In this document: positions 27,240 to 36,195 of the stretch, piece by piece
Position numbering within the stretch: the first letter of the stretch is position 1
How the letters are laid out: each line of letters starts with the position of its first letter
Assembly: GCA_003167365.1 (NCBI GenBank)
Contig: PMTM01000006.1
Span: 516,391-580,390 of the forward strand
Direction: 5' to 3'
Origin: Spartobacteria bacterium
Lineage (GTDB): Bacteria; Verrucomicrobiota; Verrucomicrobiia; Chthoniobacterales; UBA10450
Length of the DNA stretch: 64,000 bases
Notes under the pieces: generated by a model
Seen by the model: the letters and a program-made list of their open reading frames with translations, nothing else
What the model was told of the DNA's origin: nothing
Database searches by the model: none
Program-made: the position numbers and the translations under genes

Positions 27240-29006
27240 ATGTTTCGCACGCATCACTGCAATTCGCTGCGCAAAACCGATATCGGCCAGCAAGTCACGC
27301 TTGCCGGTTGGGTGCATGTTTCGCGCGATCATGGCGGCGTGATTTTCATCGATTTGCGCGATCGCGAAGGGCTCACCCAAGTTGTCTTTCGTCCCGAAGA
27401 AAACGCGGAGCTTGCCAAGCAAGCGCACGGTTTGCGGAGCGAAGACGTGATTCAGGTGACGGGAAAAGTCGCAGCGCGCGTTCCGGGAACGGAAAACCCG
27501 AAACTCGATACCGGCGACATCGAAGTCGTGCCGACAGAACTGAAAATTCTGAATCGAGCGGACGATCTACCCTTTCCACTCGATACCGAGATCTCAAACG
27601 AAGATTTGCGGCTGACTTATCGCTATTTCGACCTGCGCCGTCCGCGACTTACGCGCAATCTGCAGATTCGTCATCGCGTGGCGAAAGCGACGCGCGATTA
27701 TCTCGACCGTCAGGGTTTCCTCGAAATTGAGACGCCGATTCTATCGAAGAGCACGCCCGAAGGTGCGCGCGATTTTTTGGTTCCGAGCCGGCTGACTCCG
27801 GGAAAGTTTTACGCTTTGCCGCAAGCGCCGCAGCAATACAAACAACTGCTTATGGTCGCGGGTGTCGAAAAATATTTCCAGATCGCCAAATGTTTTCGTG
27901 ACGAAGATTTGCGCGCCGATCGGCAGCCGGAATTCACCCAGATTGATATCGAAGCATCCTTCGTCGAACCAAACGACATTTACGCGCTCACCGAAGGAAT
28001 GCTTGCCGCCGTTTTCAAAGCCGCGCGCGACATCGAAATCAAAACACCGTTTGAGCGAATGACCTATCGCGACGCGATCGGCCGCTACGGCAGCGACAAA
28101 CCCGATCGCCGTTTCGGAATCGAACTTGTCGATCTCGGAGACGTATTTGAAGGCACCCTTTTAAAAGTTTTCCAGAATGCGCTGACGACTGGTGGAGTGG
28201 CCAAGGCGATCAACGCTAAAGGTTTTGCCGGGCTGACCGTCGGGCAATCGGATGAGCTGGCGGAGATCGCCAAGAATTTCGGCGCGAAGGGGCTCGCCTT
28301 CATCAAGGTGGAGAACGGCGAATGGAAATCGCCGATCGTGAAATTTTTCAGCGATGCGGAAAAGAAAGCGCTGAAATCGAAACTAAAAATCGAAGAAGGG
28401 GATTTAGTCCTGTTTGCCGCCGATAAATGGGAGATCGCTTGTGAAGTCCTCGGCCGTATTCGCCTGCGCGTTGCCGAGATTCAAAAACTAACTGAGGGCT
28501 CTGAACAATTAGACTTTCTTTGGGTGACAGATTTTCCGTTGCTCCAGTTCAGTGCGGAGGAAAATAAGTGGAACGCCGTTCACCATCCGTTCACGCGGCC
28601 GAAAGAGGAGGACATATCGCTACTCGAAGCGAAGAAGTTTGGCCAAATCCGCGCCGAAGCTTATGACGTCGTCCTCAACGGCGTCGAGATCGGCGGCGGC
28701 AGCATGCGAATCCACGAACCGGATTTGCAGGAGAAAATGTTCGAAGCGCTCGGCGTCAGCGCGGAAGATCAGCAATCGATGTTTGGCCACTTGCTCAAAG
28801 CATTTAAACTCGGTGCGCCACCGCATGGCGGCATCGCACTCGGCCTCGACCGCCTGGTCATGCTCATCTGTGGCGAAGAATCAATCCGCGACGTCATGGC
28901 TTTCCCAAAAAACAATCGCGGCATGGATTTGATGTCGCAGTCGCCCGCAGAGGTCGACTCGAAGCAGCTGCGTGAACTGCGAATAAAAACGATTCCACTA
29001 GAGTAG
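27240..29006 (+). CDS. aspS: Aspartyl-tRNA synthetase
   Basis: A 588-residue bacterial-type class II enzyme. It has an N-terminal OB-fold anticodon domain (VTLAGWVHVSRDHGGVIFIDL), the catalytic core with QAPQQYKQLLMVAG (about residues 195-208) and FRDEDLRADRQPEFTQ, the bacterial GAD insertion (about 285-410) and the motif 3 region GLDRLVMLICGEESIRDV. Whether it also charges tRNA-Asn cannot be read here. The following gene starts two bases after the stop. Confidence 0.97.
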   Translation: MFRTHHCNSLRKTDIGQQVTLAGWVHVSRDHGGVIFIDLRDREGLTQVVFRPEENAELAKQAHGLRSEDVIQVTGKVAARVPGTENPKLDTGDIEVVPTELKILNRADDLPFPLDTEISNEDLRLTYRYFDLRRPRLTRNLQIRHRVAKATRDYLDRQGFLEIETPILSKSTPEGARDFLVPSRLTPGKFYALPQAPQQYKQLLMVAGVEKYFQIAKCFRDEDLRADRQPEFTQIDIEASFVEPNDIYALTEGMLAAVFKAARDIEIKTPFERMTYRDAIGRYGSDKPDRRFGIELVDLGDVFEGTLLKVFQNALTTGGVAKAINAKGFAGLTVGQSDELAEIAKNFGAKGLAFIKVENGEWKSPIVKFFSDAEKKALKSKLKIEEGDLVLFAADKWEIACEVLGRIRLRVAEIQKLTEGSEQLDFLWVTDFPLLQFSAEENKWNAVHHPFTRPKEEDISLLEAKKFGQIRAEAYDVVLNGVEIGGGSMRIHEPDLQEKMFEALGVSAEDQQSMFGHLLKAFKLGAPPHGGIALGLDRLVMLICGEESIRDVMAFPKNNRGMDLMSQSPAEVDSKQLRELRIKTIPLE

Positions 29007-29008
29007 TA

Positions 29009-29746
29009 ATGGAAACGCGAATCTACCGCTCGGCAAAACATGCGCTTTTGGTCAGCCGTGAAGATATTGAAGGTTTGGCAAACTTCCTTAGTCAGCGTTA
29101 TCAACATCTTAAATTCAGCGCGCATTGTACCGACGGTTCGACCCTTACGACTGCAATTGCGAATGAGCTATTGGATTTCGAAAACCGAAACGATCGCCGA
29201 ATTGACGAACTTAAATTGGAGTTTCGCCAGAATGACTTAGAAGAACGGGGAGACGTTGAGTTTAGTGATCAAGTATTTCGGGTTTGTCGTTGGACGGTAT
29301 GGAGTAATGACGATGGTCTTGCCCAGCAAATTGCTATGGAGCTAAGTCAGCGTATTCGAGCAACTCGCCCGTGGTATTCTTGGATCAGTCGAACCCGTCT
29401 CGCATACTTACTTCCCGCACTTTTGATGCTTCTTGGGGTTGTGACGACGTGGCATCACCTGATTACGACCGGTCGGTTTGCGAGTATTGAACATCCCAGC
29501 CCCGACTTTGGGGAGACCATCAGCATCCTACTGCCAATCGTGCTCGTATTCGTTGTCGGAGTTCTGTTTTTTGACAAAGTTTGGAGTTGGATGTTTCCCA
29601 AGCTTTGGTTCCTGATTGGGCGTCAAAAGCGTGAATTTGAAAAACGCGAACGAGTACGGCGATGGGTATTCGGAGGCGTTATCGGCGCTATAGTTATTGG
29701 ATGCATTGCGAATTACCTTTCCGCAATTTTATTGCCTCGAAAATAA
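29009..29746 (+). CDS. Hypothetical membrane protein of atypical composition
   Basis: I do not recognise a family. The 245-residue product has a soluble charged N-terminal part (1-125, with a KLEFRQNDLEERGD stretch). Three hydrophobic segments follow: LAYLLPALLMLLGVVTTW (about 130-147), ISILLPIVLVFVVGVLFF (about 170-187) and VFGGVIGAIVIGCIANYL near the end. The coding sequence is visibly richer in A and T than its neighbours, which hints at recent acquisition. It is packed two bases behind aspS. Confidence 0.65.
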   Translation: METRIYRSAKHALLVSREDIEGLANFLSQRYQHLKFSAHCTDGSTLTTAIANELLDFENRNDRRIDELKLEFRQNDLEERGDVEFSDQVFRVCRWTVWSNDDGLAQQIAMELSQRIRATRPWYSWISRTRLAYLLPALLMLLGVVTTWHHLITTGRFASIEHPSPDFGETISILLPIVLVFVVGVLFFDKVWSWMFPKLWFLIGRQKREFEKRERVRRWVFGGVIGAIVIGCIANYLSAILLPRK

Positions 29747-29765
29747 GGCGCGTTACGGCCCTATC

Positions 29766-31373
29766 TCACGTAACTGCCGGCGGGTGATGCTCTCGGCCAG
29801 TCCGGAACAGAATCGCCACTGAAAACGTGACAATCGTGCCGAAGCAGATCCACCAGGGGAATTCCATGACCGGCAACCAGCTTGGTTGTGCATAGAACTG
29901 GGTTCCGAACATCTTGGCGATGTTGTTGGGCAGGCCGCTAAGGATGGCGACGACGATGAAGCCAAGAATCATGGCGAGGATATTTCCAAAATCGTTGCCG
30001 CGCCGTTTCGTCAGCATGCCGGCGAAGAAGACGCCGAGGAGCGAACCGTAGGTGTAACCAAAAATCCCGAGCACGATCGGAATGATCCGGACATTGGGAT
30101 GCACGATCACCAGATAAGAGGTGGTCGAGGCGACGACGATCATCAGGACGGAGAACCAGACGGTGGCCCAGCGGACTGCGCGCAAGCTTTGCTGACCGGT
30201 TGCGCCGGGGTTGATGTAGGGCTCGTACCAATCGCGGGTAAAACTGGTGGCGAGCGCGTTGAGCGCTGTGCTCAGAGAGCCCATTGCGGTGGCGAAAATT
30301 CCGGCGAGGAGCAATCCGCGAAGACCCACTGGCATTTGATAGAGGATGAAGTGGCAGAATGTTTCGTTAGGCGTTTTCGACAGCGTCGGATCGGGATGGG
30401 CTTGATAATAAACCCACAGCAGTAGTCCGATGCTGAGAAACGTGAACGCGATCGGGATATCAGCGAGTCCGGAGAAAATGAGGGAGCGGCGGCTGCGGCG
30501 AATATCGCGGGCGGTTAACATTCGTTGCACCATGTCCTGGTCGGTGCCGTGCGTGCCCATGGTGATGAACACGGACCCGATCAGACCGGCAAAAATCGTA
30601 TACTCCGTCTCAAACATGCCTTTCACTTGGTTCCAGCCATGTTTGGCGGGATCGAGACCGGTTGCGATAAGATCCGAAACTTGGAATGCGCCGTGGCGTT
30701 GCACAATTTCGTGCCAGCCGCCCGGAATCGCCGAGTAAAGCAAACCAAGCGCGATCAATGCGCTCCCAATCATGATCGAGGCTTGAATCAAATCGGTCCA
30801 GATGACGGCCTTGATGCCGCCGAGCGTGGTGTAAATCGCGGTGAGAATAACGATGACAATCGTGGCACCGACGTAAATCCAGAGAGTCTGAGTTTGGTTT
30901 GGTCGAGTGCCGCTGATCATTTCGTAGGCAAGGGCGAGTGCGATAGCTGCCACATACAACCGCGCTCCGGACGCGAGCAGACGCGTGATCATGAAAACAG
31001 CGGACGCCGCATTCTTACTCGCGACGCCGAAGCGCGCGGTCAGGTATTCGTAGATCGAGAAGACTTTGTAGTCGTAATAGGGTTTGATGAAAATGTAGCT
31101 GACGAGAACGCGTCCGATGATCGTGCCGAAGGCGAGCTGCAAGTAGGTGTAGTTGCGTTGACTGAAGCCTTCCCCGGGCGTGCCAAAAAATGTGCCGGCA
31201 CTTGTTTCCGCCGCCACCAGCGAGGCGAGCACGGCCCACCACGGAATGCGCCGACCGCCAAGGGCGAAATCTTCGAGGTTGTCTTCCTTTCGGCCCATGC
31301 GCAGGCCGATGAAGATGATGATGAAGAAATAAAGGAGCAGAACTCCGGTATCGATCGCGAGTCGGCTATCCAT
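29766..31373 (-). CDS. Sodium:solute symporter family protein
   Basis: About thirteen hydrophobic helices in roughly 535 residues, with SSS (SLC5) hallmarks. It has GGRRIPWWAVLASLVAAETSA at the first/second helix, YTTLGGIKAVIWTDLIQA (about residues 185-202) and the LLLAGIFATAMGSLSTALNALA segment around the sodium site. It takes up an unidentified sugar, amino acid or organic acid with sodium. ATG at 31373 is used; a TTG 36 bases earlier is also open. The ATG overlaps a copy of the AAGATCGACA motif. Confidence 0.88.
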   Translation of the reverse strand: MDSRLAIDTGVLLLYFFIIIFIGLRMGRKEDNLEDFALGGRRIPWWAVLASLVAAETSAGTFFGTPGEGFSQRNYTYLQLAFGTIIGRVLVSYIFIKPYYDYKVFSIYEYLTARFGVASKNAASAVFMITRLLASGARLYVAAIALALAYEMISGTRPNQTQTLWIYVGATIVIVILTAIYTTLGGIKAVIWTDLIQASIMIGSALIALGLLYSAIPGGWHEIVQRHGAFQVSDLIATGLDPAKHGWNQVKGMFETEYTIFAGLIGSVFITMGTHGTDQDMVQRMLTARDIRRSRRSLIFSGLADIPIAFTFLSIGLLLWVYYQAHPDPTLSKTPNETFCHFILYQMPVGLRGLLLAGIFATAMGSLSTALNALATSFTRDWYEPYINPGATGQQSLRAVRWATVWFSVLMIVVASTTSYLVIVHPNVRIIPIVLGIFGYTYGSLLGVFFAGMLTKRRGNDFGNILAMILGFIVVAILSGLPNNIAKMFGTQFYAQPSWLPVMEFPWWICFGTIVTFSVAILFRTGREHHPPAVT

Positions 31374-31424
31374 GTCGATCTTAGGTGACAGAATTTTGCC
31401 AACCCGCAAAGAGGATTTTCTTCA

Positions 31425-31508
31425 GCCACAGATGAACACAGATTTGCACCGATTCAGAAAAGAATTCCGAGTCAGATCATCTGTGTTTGATCCGTGTTAA
31501 TCTGTGGC
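31425..31508. repeat. Inverted repeat with GCCACAGAT arms
   Basis: GCCACAGATGAACACAGAT at the left pairs with ATCTGTG...GTTAATCTGTGGC at the right (outer arms 31425-31433 and 31500-31508). It fills the divergent gap between the symporter and the DNA glycosylase gene. It argues for the later ATG (31522) as the glycosylase start, because the alternative GTG (31504) lies within the arm. Confidence 0.75.
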
Positions 31509-31521
31509 CAAGAAATCTTTG

Positions 31522-32409
31522 ATGAAGCTGACTGAAATTGATGCGCCAAATTTCGATCTCGCGATGACGCTCGACTCCGGTCAGGTCTTTCATTGGGAAA
31601 AAATCGGAAACCGATTTTATGGAACGATTGGAGATCGCGCGGTTTGGGTGGAGCAGCGTGGAGATGTGGCGCTGGTGGGTCACGGCGCTCCGAGCCAGAG
31701 TGGCGATTCGCCCACCCTATCCGGAATGGTGGTGAATTATTTCGCGTTCGATCATCCGCTGGCGGAAATTTGCCGTTCGTTTCCGGACGATCCGATCATG
31801 AATGCCGCGCGGAGTTATTGCCGCGGGCTGCGGATTATCCGCCAGCCGAGATGGGAATGTCTGGCGACGTTCATTACATCGTCGATGAAGCAGGTCGCGC
31901 ACATCCGCCAGATCTCGAGAAAATTGCGGGAACGCTTCGGTGAACGACGCGAGATCGGGAACTCCGAGTTATTTACGTTTCCGGCGCCGGCACGGTTGGC
32001 GGGAAGTTCGGAGAGGGCGTTGCGCGAATGCGCGCTCGGTTATCGGGCGAAGAATTTGCTGGCCACGGCGCAACTGGTCGAGTCGGGCGCGGTTAATCTG
32101 GAGAAATGGTCCGCGCTTTCCGATGTCGACCTTCGCGCAAACCTGTGCGAACTGCCGGGTGTGGGCGCGAAGGTTGCTAATTGTGTGATGCTATTTGCTT
32201 ACGAACGTTTGCGTGCTTTCCCGATCGACGTCTGGATCGAGCGCGTTCTGAGGGAGCAATATTTCCCGCGAAAGAGAAATATGACGGCGGGCCGTTTGCG
32301 CGCGTTTGCGGAAACACATTTTGGCGAACACGGCGGATACGCGCAGCAGTATTTGTTTCATCATGCGCGGATGGCGGCGCGGGCTAATTTGTCAGCGCCC
32401 CCACGCTGA
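31522..32409 (+). CDS. 8-oxoguanine DNA glycosylase, OGG1-like
   Basis: Base-excision repair enzyme removing oxidised guanine. Residues 12-25 (FDLAMTLDSGQVFHW region) match the OGG N-terminal domain. The helix-hairpin-helix LPGVGAKVANC holds the catalytic Lys (about 217), and FPIDVWIERV holds the activating Asp (about 236). The protein has the glycosylase plus AP-lyase layout of eukaryal OGG1 rather than MutM. The 295-residue form starts at ATG 31522; GTG 31504 is possible but sits in a repeat. Confidence 0.88.
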   Translation: MKLTEIDAPNFDLAMTLDSGQVFHWEKIGNRFYGTIGDRAVWVEQRGDVALVGHGAPSQSGDSPTLSGMVVNYFAFDHPLAEICRSFPDDPIMNAARSYCRGLRIIRQPRWECLATFITSSMKQVAHIRQISRKLRERFGERREIGNSELFTFPAPARLAGSSERALRECALGYRAKNLLATAQLVESGAVNLEKWSALSDVDLRANLCELPGVGAKVANCVMLFAYERLRAFPIDVWIERVLREQYFPRKRNMTAGRLRAFAETHFGEHGGYAQQYLFHHARMAARANLSAPPR

Positions 32410-32432
32410 GATAATGTTCGCTCCTTAAATTC

Positions 32433-33416
32433 ATGGTGACTTCGGAGTTCATAATTGGCCATTCGGCGGACGATGCAGCCGAGAAGAAGGGCGAACCGCG
32501 CAAGATCCTAATTGCGCTCTTGGCGGCGCTTCTCCTTCATCTAGTGATTGGTTATTTGATTGCCGTTTCCGGAGGATTATTTTCGTCGCACGCCGTGGCG
32601 GAGGAAGAGAAGCCGATAGAATTGTCCTTTGTCGATTTGTCCACGCCTGCGCCCGTAACGAAGAAGAATCCGATGTTCATGGAGACGGACGAATCGAAAA
32701 AAACGGTCGAACCGCCTAAGGAACAAACATTTGAATCGAACGCGAATTCGGTCGCGGCCAGTCAGCAGCCTGCGACGGGCGATATCCCGCTGCCGTCGCA
32801 ACAAGGAAAAGACCGTCCCGCAGTGGATTTGGACACGCACCAATATACGTTGGCGAACCAAGGAGCACAGCCGCAGCCGAGCGCGCCTCCGCAGGAAACC
32901 CCCAAACCGAGTGAAGCGCCTACGCCTCAGCCGACGAGCACGCCGCAGGACCAACTTGCCATGCTGCGGCCGACACCGACTCCAACCCCGGAATCGAGGC
33001 CGAGCGCTACGCCACAGCAACGGGCGTCTTCCTATCAAGCGTATAAAGAACAGACTCGTCTTTCGGGGCGAATCACGAACCGCGGCATTTCTTCTGTCAA
33101 CGCGCTGGGAACACCGCGCGGTCGTTACCTAAAATTCCTCTTAGATGCGATTGGGTCGCGCTGGTACTCATACGTTGAGAGACAGGGAGATTTGGTTAGT
33201 ATTGGCACGGCGCGCCTTGTCTTTGATGTTGACCGAAGCGGACAGGTGAAGAATCTCAAGGTCGTCGAAAACACCGCAAACGAAGCATTCGCAAATATCT
33301 GCATTCAATCCGTTCAGGAAGCGCAAATACCTCCTATGTCTGATGATCTCGCGACCACGCTTCCGCCCGAGGGTATGGAAATGGATATTCCATTCACTAT
33401 TTTCGCCAACCGATGA
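32433..33416 (+). CDS. TonB/TolA-like energy transducer
   Basis: 327 residues: a short cytoplasmic start, one membrane helix (ILIALLAALLLHLVIGYLIAV, about 25-45) and about 150 residues of Pro/Thr/Gln-rich spacer (PTPTPTPESRPSATPQ). The C-terminal domain (RWYSYVERQGDLVSIGTARLVFDVD...) has the alpha/beta order of TonB and TolA C-terminal domains. It overlaps the next gene (ExbB-like) by four bases, so it is the transducer of the second motor complex in this window. Confidence 0.8.
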   Translation: MVTSEFIIGHSADDAAEKKGEPRKILIALLAALLLHLVIGYLIAVSGGLFSSHAVAEEEKPIELSFVDLSTPAPVTKKNPMFMETDESKKTVEPPKEQTFESNANSVAASQQPATGDIPLPSQQGKDRPAVDLDTHQYTLANQGAQPQPSAPPQETPKPSEAPTPQPTSTPQDQLAMLRPTPTPTPESRPSATPQQRASSYQAYKEQTRLSGRITNRGISSVNALGTPRGRYLKFLLDAIGSRWYSYVERQGDLVSIGTARLVFDVDRSGQVKNLKVVENTANEAFANICIQSVQEAQIPPMSDDLATTLPPEGMEMDIPFTIFANR

Positions 33417-34138
33417 TAGCCGTTCAGATAATCGCTCAACTCCCGGAATCGTTGCAGACCGTAACAGGATTCTTCACCAAGGGCGGGCTGTTTATGTGGC
33501 CGCTGCTGTTGTGTTCGATCGTTGCGCTGACGACAATCATTTTGCGCACCTTCGCTTTGCGGGAAAAAAACGTGCTGCCGCTGGTGGTTGAAAGTGAAAT
33601 GGAGCGTTTGGTGCCTGGGGCGAGCGCGGAGCGGCTCGCGCGCATCGTGCATTACGATCCATCCTCGCTCGCACGCATCGTACGGGTGGCGTTGGCGCAC
33701 TTGCGCTGGCCGCGTTCGGAAAATGTCGATACCGTCCAGACACGCGCGCGCCACGAAATGGTGCGGCTCGAGAAGGGCCTCGTCTTGCTGGAAGTAATCA
33801 CCGGTATCGCGCCGCTCATCGGATTGATCGGCACGGTCTCGGGTTTGATTCACGTCTTCGCGAGCCTCGGCTTGAGCGCCGGCTCCGCGGACGCAAAACA
33901 GATCGCGCTTGGAATTTCCGAGGCGCTTAGCTGCACGATTTTCGGTTTGGGAATTGCGGTCCCGAGTTTGGTCGCGTTCGTTTACTTCTCGAAGAAAGTA
34001 GAAGTGATGTCGGTGGAAATGGAATCGCTCGTCACCGATCTTCTCTCAAAATGCTACTACGGCCGTCTCGCGGGCGAAACGCCACCGCCGCGACAAGTCA
34101 TTCCGGCGTCACCGCCAGCTCCGGTGCCGATGACGTGA
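33413..34138 (+). CDS. ExbB/TolQ-type proton channel (second system)
   Basis: 241 residues with three membrane helices: LFMWPLLLCSIVALTTIILRTF (about 25-46), LLEVITGIAPLIGLIGTVSGLIHVF (about 127-150) and ISEALSCTIFGLGIAVPSLVAFVYF. The GLIGTVSGLI segment is typical. It lacks the Pro/Ala extension of the first ExbB. It is coupled to the transducer by an ATGA overlap and is followed by ExbD. The set could serve TonB uptake or Tol-Pal function; no tolB or pal gene is near. Confidence 0.9.
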   Translation: MIAVQIIAQLPESLQTVTGFFTKGGLFMWPLLLCSIVALTTIILRTFALREKNVLPLVVESEMERLVPGASAERLARIVHYDPSSLARIVRVALAHLRWPRSENVDTVQTRARHEMVRLEKGLVLLEVITGIAPLIGLIGTVSGLIHVFASLGLSAGSADAKQIALGISEALSCTIFGLGIAVPSLVAFVYFSKKVEVMSVEMESLVTDLLSKCYYGRLAGETPPPRQVIPASPPAPVPMT

Positions 34139-34152
34139 AGTAACGTCGCGCC

Positions 34153-34560
34153 ATGAAATTCGCAGTCCGCAAACGGCGGGCACCGTCGATCATCATTGTT
34201 TCGCTGGTCGATATTTTGACGATCCTTCTCATTTTTTTTGTGGTCTCGACCACGTTCAAGAAAGATCAACCGGAAGTTCAGATCAATCTTCCGGAATCCA
34301 AGACCGCGACCAGCGCGCCCGCTGAACTCGACCATGCGCTCGTGAGCGTGAACCAGGACGACGAGGTCAAGCTGGATGGAAATACTATTGCCGTGGAGGA
34401 ACTGGAAGGCGCCGTGCGAAACCTGTCGCCCACGCAGAAATCTTCCCTTGCTTTGCAGGCTGACAAGAAGGCGTCCTTTGGGATGATCATTAAAGTGATG
34501 GACGCGTTGAAACTGGCGGGCGTGAAAAACCTGCCGGCCTTTACGCACGAGGGAAAATGA
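34153..34560 (+). CDS. ExbD/TolR-type subunit (second system)
   Basis: 135 residues with a single membrane helix (SIIIVSLVDILTILLIFFVV, about 13-32) that carries the proton-path Asp, and a periplasmic domain ending near MIIKVMDALKLAGVKN. The sequence is clearly distinct from the two ExbD copies of the first system. Its stop overlaps the start of def by four bases (ATGA). Confidence 0.9.
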   Translation: MKFAVRKRRAPSIIIVSLVDILTILLIFFVVSTTFKKDQPEVQINLPESKTATSAPAELDHALVSVNQDDEVKLDGNTIAVEELEGAVRNLSPTQKSSLALQADKKASFGMIIKVMDALKLAGVKNLPAFTHEGK

Positions 34561-35156
34561 GATTGTCGATCTTCGAGTACGGCGAGCCGATCTTGCGGGC
34601 CAAAGGCAAACGCATCGACAAGGTTGACGATCGCATTCGCAAGCTTGCCAGCAACATGCTTGAGACGATGCAGGCGGTCAACGGAGTCGGATTGGCCGCG
34701 CAGCAAGTAGGCGAAGCGATTCAGCTCACGGTGCTGGACGTTTCGCCAGTGGAGGACCGGCCGAGCACGATGACTTTCAACGGCGAACATGTCGATCCAA
34801 AGGCGAAGATGCCGCTCGTACTAATCAATCCACGGATCACCTTGGGCGCGGAGACCGAAGTCGGAAGCGAGGGTTGTCTAAGCTTTCCTGATATTACGGG
34901 CGATATAGAGCGGGCGGAGTCCGTGATCGTACACGCCGAAACTCTCGAAAACGAAAAGATTGAGATCGAAGCGACCGGGTTGCTGGCGCGCGCCATCCAA
35001 CACGAGATCGATCATCTTAACGGAATTCTCTTCGTCGATCGGATGAATTCCGCGACGAAAGTGAGTTTGGCCAGCCGGCTGAAGCGATTGCAAAAGGAAA
35101 CGAAACGCGGCCGCGCGAAAGACCGGCGAGTGGTCGTCGATCAGAGTGCTTTGTAA
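34557..35156 (+). CDS. def: Peptide deformylase
   Basis: Removes the N-formyl group from new proteins. All three metal-site motifs are present: GVGLAAQQVG (about residues 42-51), EGCLSFP with the metal-binding Cys (about 104-110) and QHEIDHLNGILF with the two His and catalytic Glu (about 147-158). At 199 residues it is a little longer at the C-terminus than E. coli Def, with a basic tail. It is the last gene of the transducer-ExbB-ExbD operon and overlaps the convergent gene by 16 bases. Confidence 0.95.
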   Translation: MRLSIFEYGEPILRAKGKRIDKVDDRIRKLASNMLETMQAVNGVGLAAQQVGEAIQLTVLDVSPVEDRPSTMTFNGEHVDPKAKMPLVLINPRITLGAETEVGSEGCLSFPDITGDIERAESVIVHAETLENEKIEIEATGLLARAIQHEIDHLNGILFVDRMNSATKVSLASRLKRLQKETKRGRAKDRRVVVDQSAL

Positions 35157-35659
35157 TTGACGCTGATTGTCCGGTAGAGATCGTGGCCGCGTTGGGCTGA
35201 GAAGTAAAAAAGCTCGAGCGTAGTCGTGCCGACGTCCCACTTATATCCGACCAAAGTTTGGATGACGTCGGAATCATTATCACGAGTGCGCGAGACGAGC
35301 GTTCCGGTGCCGAATTTAGAATCAAAGTACCGGCGAACCTCTCCCATCCGCTCGTTGTAACGCTCAATCGTCCAATCCGGATACTCGTATTGCAGCTCGA
35401 CGCCGAAAAGCGATCCTTGTTTGAAGGTAAACAATGTTCGCTGTAGTCCAGGATGAACCAGACCTTCCACGGTCCAGACCTCGCGATTTTCTTTTTTGTC
35501 GCGCGAAACGATTTTCGCCTTGGCCCCATTGAGTACCGCTTCCACTCGCGACATCGGATCGTTCCATCGAAACCCGAAAGGCGGCAGCAGTTCCTCGGCG
35601 GCGCTGACTGAAGAGGCCGCGAGAAGAAAAGCACAGAGCGAAAACAGGACGCGTCGCAT
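35141..35659 (-). CDS. Hypothetical secreted protein
   Basis: No family recognised. The 172 residues start with a clear signal peptide (RRVLFSLCAFLLAASSVSA). The mature part is a single globular-looking domain: an early PFGFRWNDPMSRVEAVLNGAKA, a central VELQYEYPDWTIERYNERM and a last strand TLELFYFSAQRG. It is convergent with def and overlaps its 3' end; its promoter region borders the stretch before dnaA. Confidence 0.7.
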   Translation of the reverse strand: MRRVLFSLCAFLLAASSVSAAEELLPPFGFRWNDPMSRVEAVLNGAKAKIVSRDKKENREVWTVEGLVHPGLQRTLFTFKQGSLFGVELQYEYPDWTIERYNERMGEVRRYFDSKFGTGTLVSRTRDNDSDVIQTLVGYKWDVGTTTLELFYFSAQRGHDLYRTISVNYKAL

Positions 35660-36195
35660 TTCTAGGTGACTCCGAGTTTACAAAGGAAGGGGCGTTTCAC
35701 GGGCGAAGAGGGGGAAAATGCGCGCAGGCACGGTTGCGGTCAACTTCGCTTGTTGGCGCAAAATTTCGGTGCTGGGACGATATCGGTTCGCTTTTTCAGT
35801 CAAGATGTTTTTAATCGGCATCAGAAAATAAAATTCAGATTTTTTCTTGTCGATGTTGATGCCGATTTCTAATCTCAAGCCGCTGGCAGGGCGGAAGGCA
35901 GCGATTGTTAATAAGATGTGAACAGCTTTGAAAAAATTTGCACGCCTAGAATGAACCCAAACATCGCTCGCGGAGATCTCGCTCGAAAGAACATGTCGAT
36001 CTTAGCCACAGAACTCCAGCAGGTCGCCTTGGTGACGAGAGTTTCCCCTCGTATTTCACACGTTTTACAAGCTCATCGCACGATTCTACCAGCGTAATGA
36101 CTCTCGCGATGACAAGACGCAAACTGCGTCTCACCCAGCAATTTCCTTCGATATCTGCCTTTGTGGCAATTGTGTAACGCTGTTAACAAGTCGAC
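35660..36195. other. Gene-free 536-bp stretch upstream of dnaA, possible origin region
   Basis: No supported gene lies here. It contains an AT-rich patch around 35825-35850, a perfect 11-bp inverted repeat (AATCGGCATCA at 35813-35823 with TGATGCCGATT at 35857-35867) and one copy of the AAGATCGACA motif (35994-36003). A gap just before dnaA is the usual place for oriC. However, no exact DnaA box (TTATNCACA) was found on either strand, so the origin call is tentative. Confidence 0.35.

Noticed and set aside
35678-35878. A 66-residue open frame before dnaA
   Set aside because: No ribosome site or domain was seen, and it spans the inverted repeat. It is probably non-coding.
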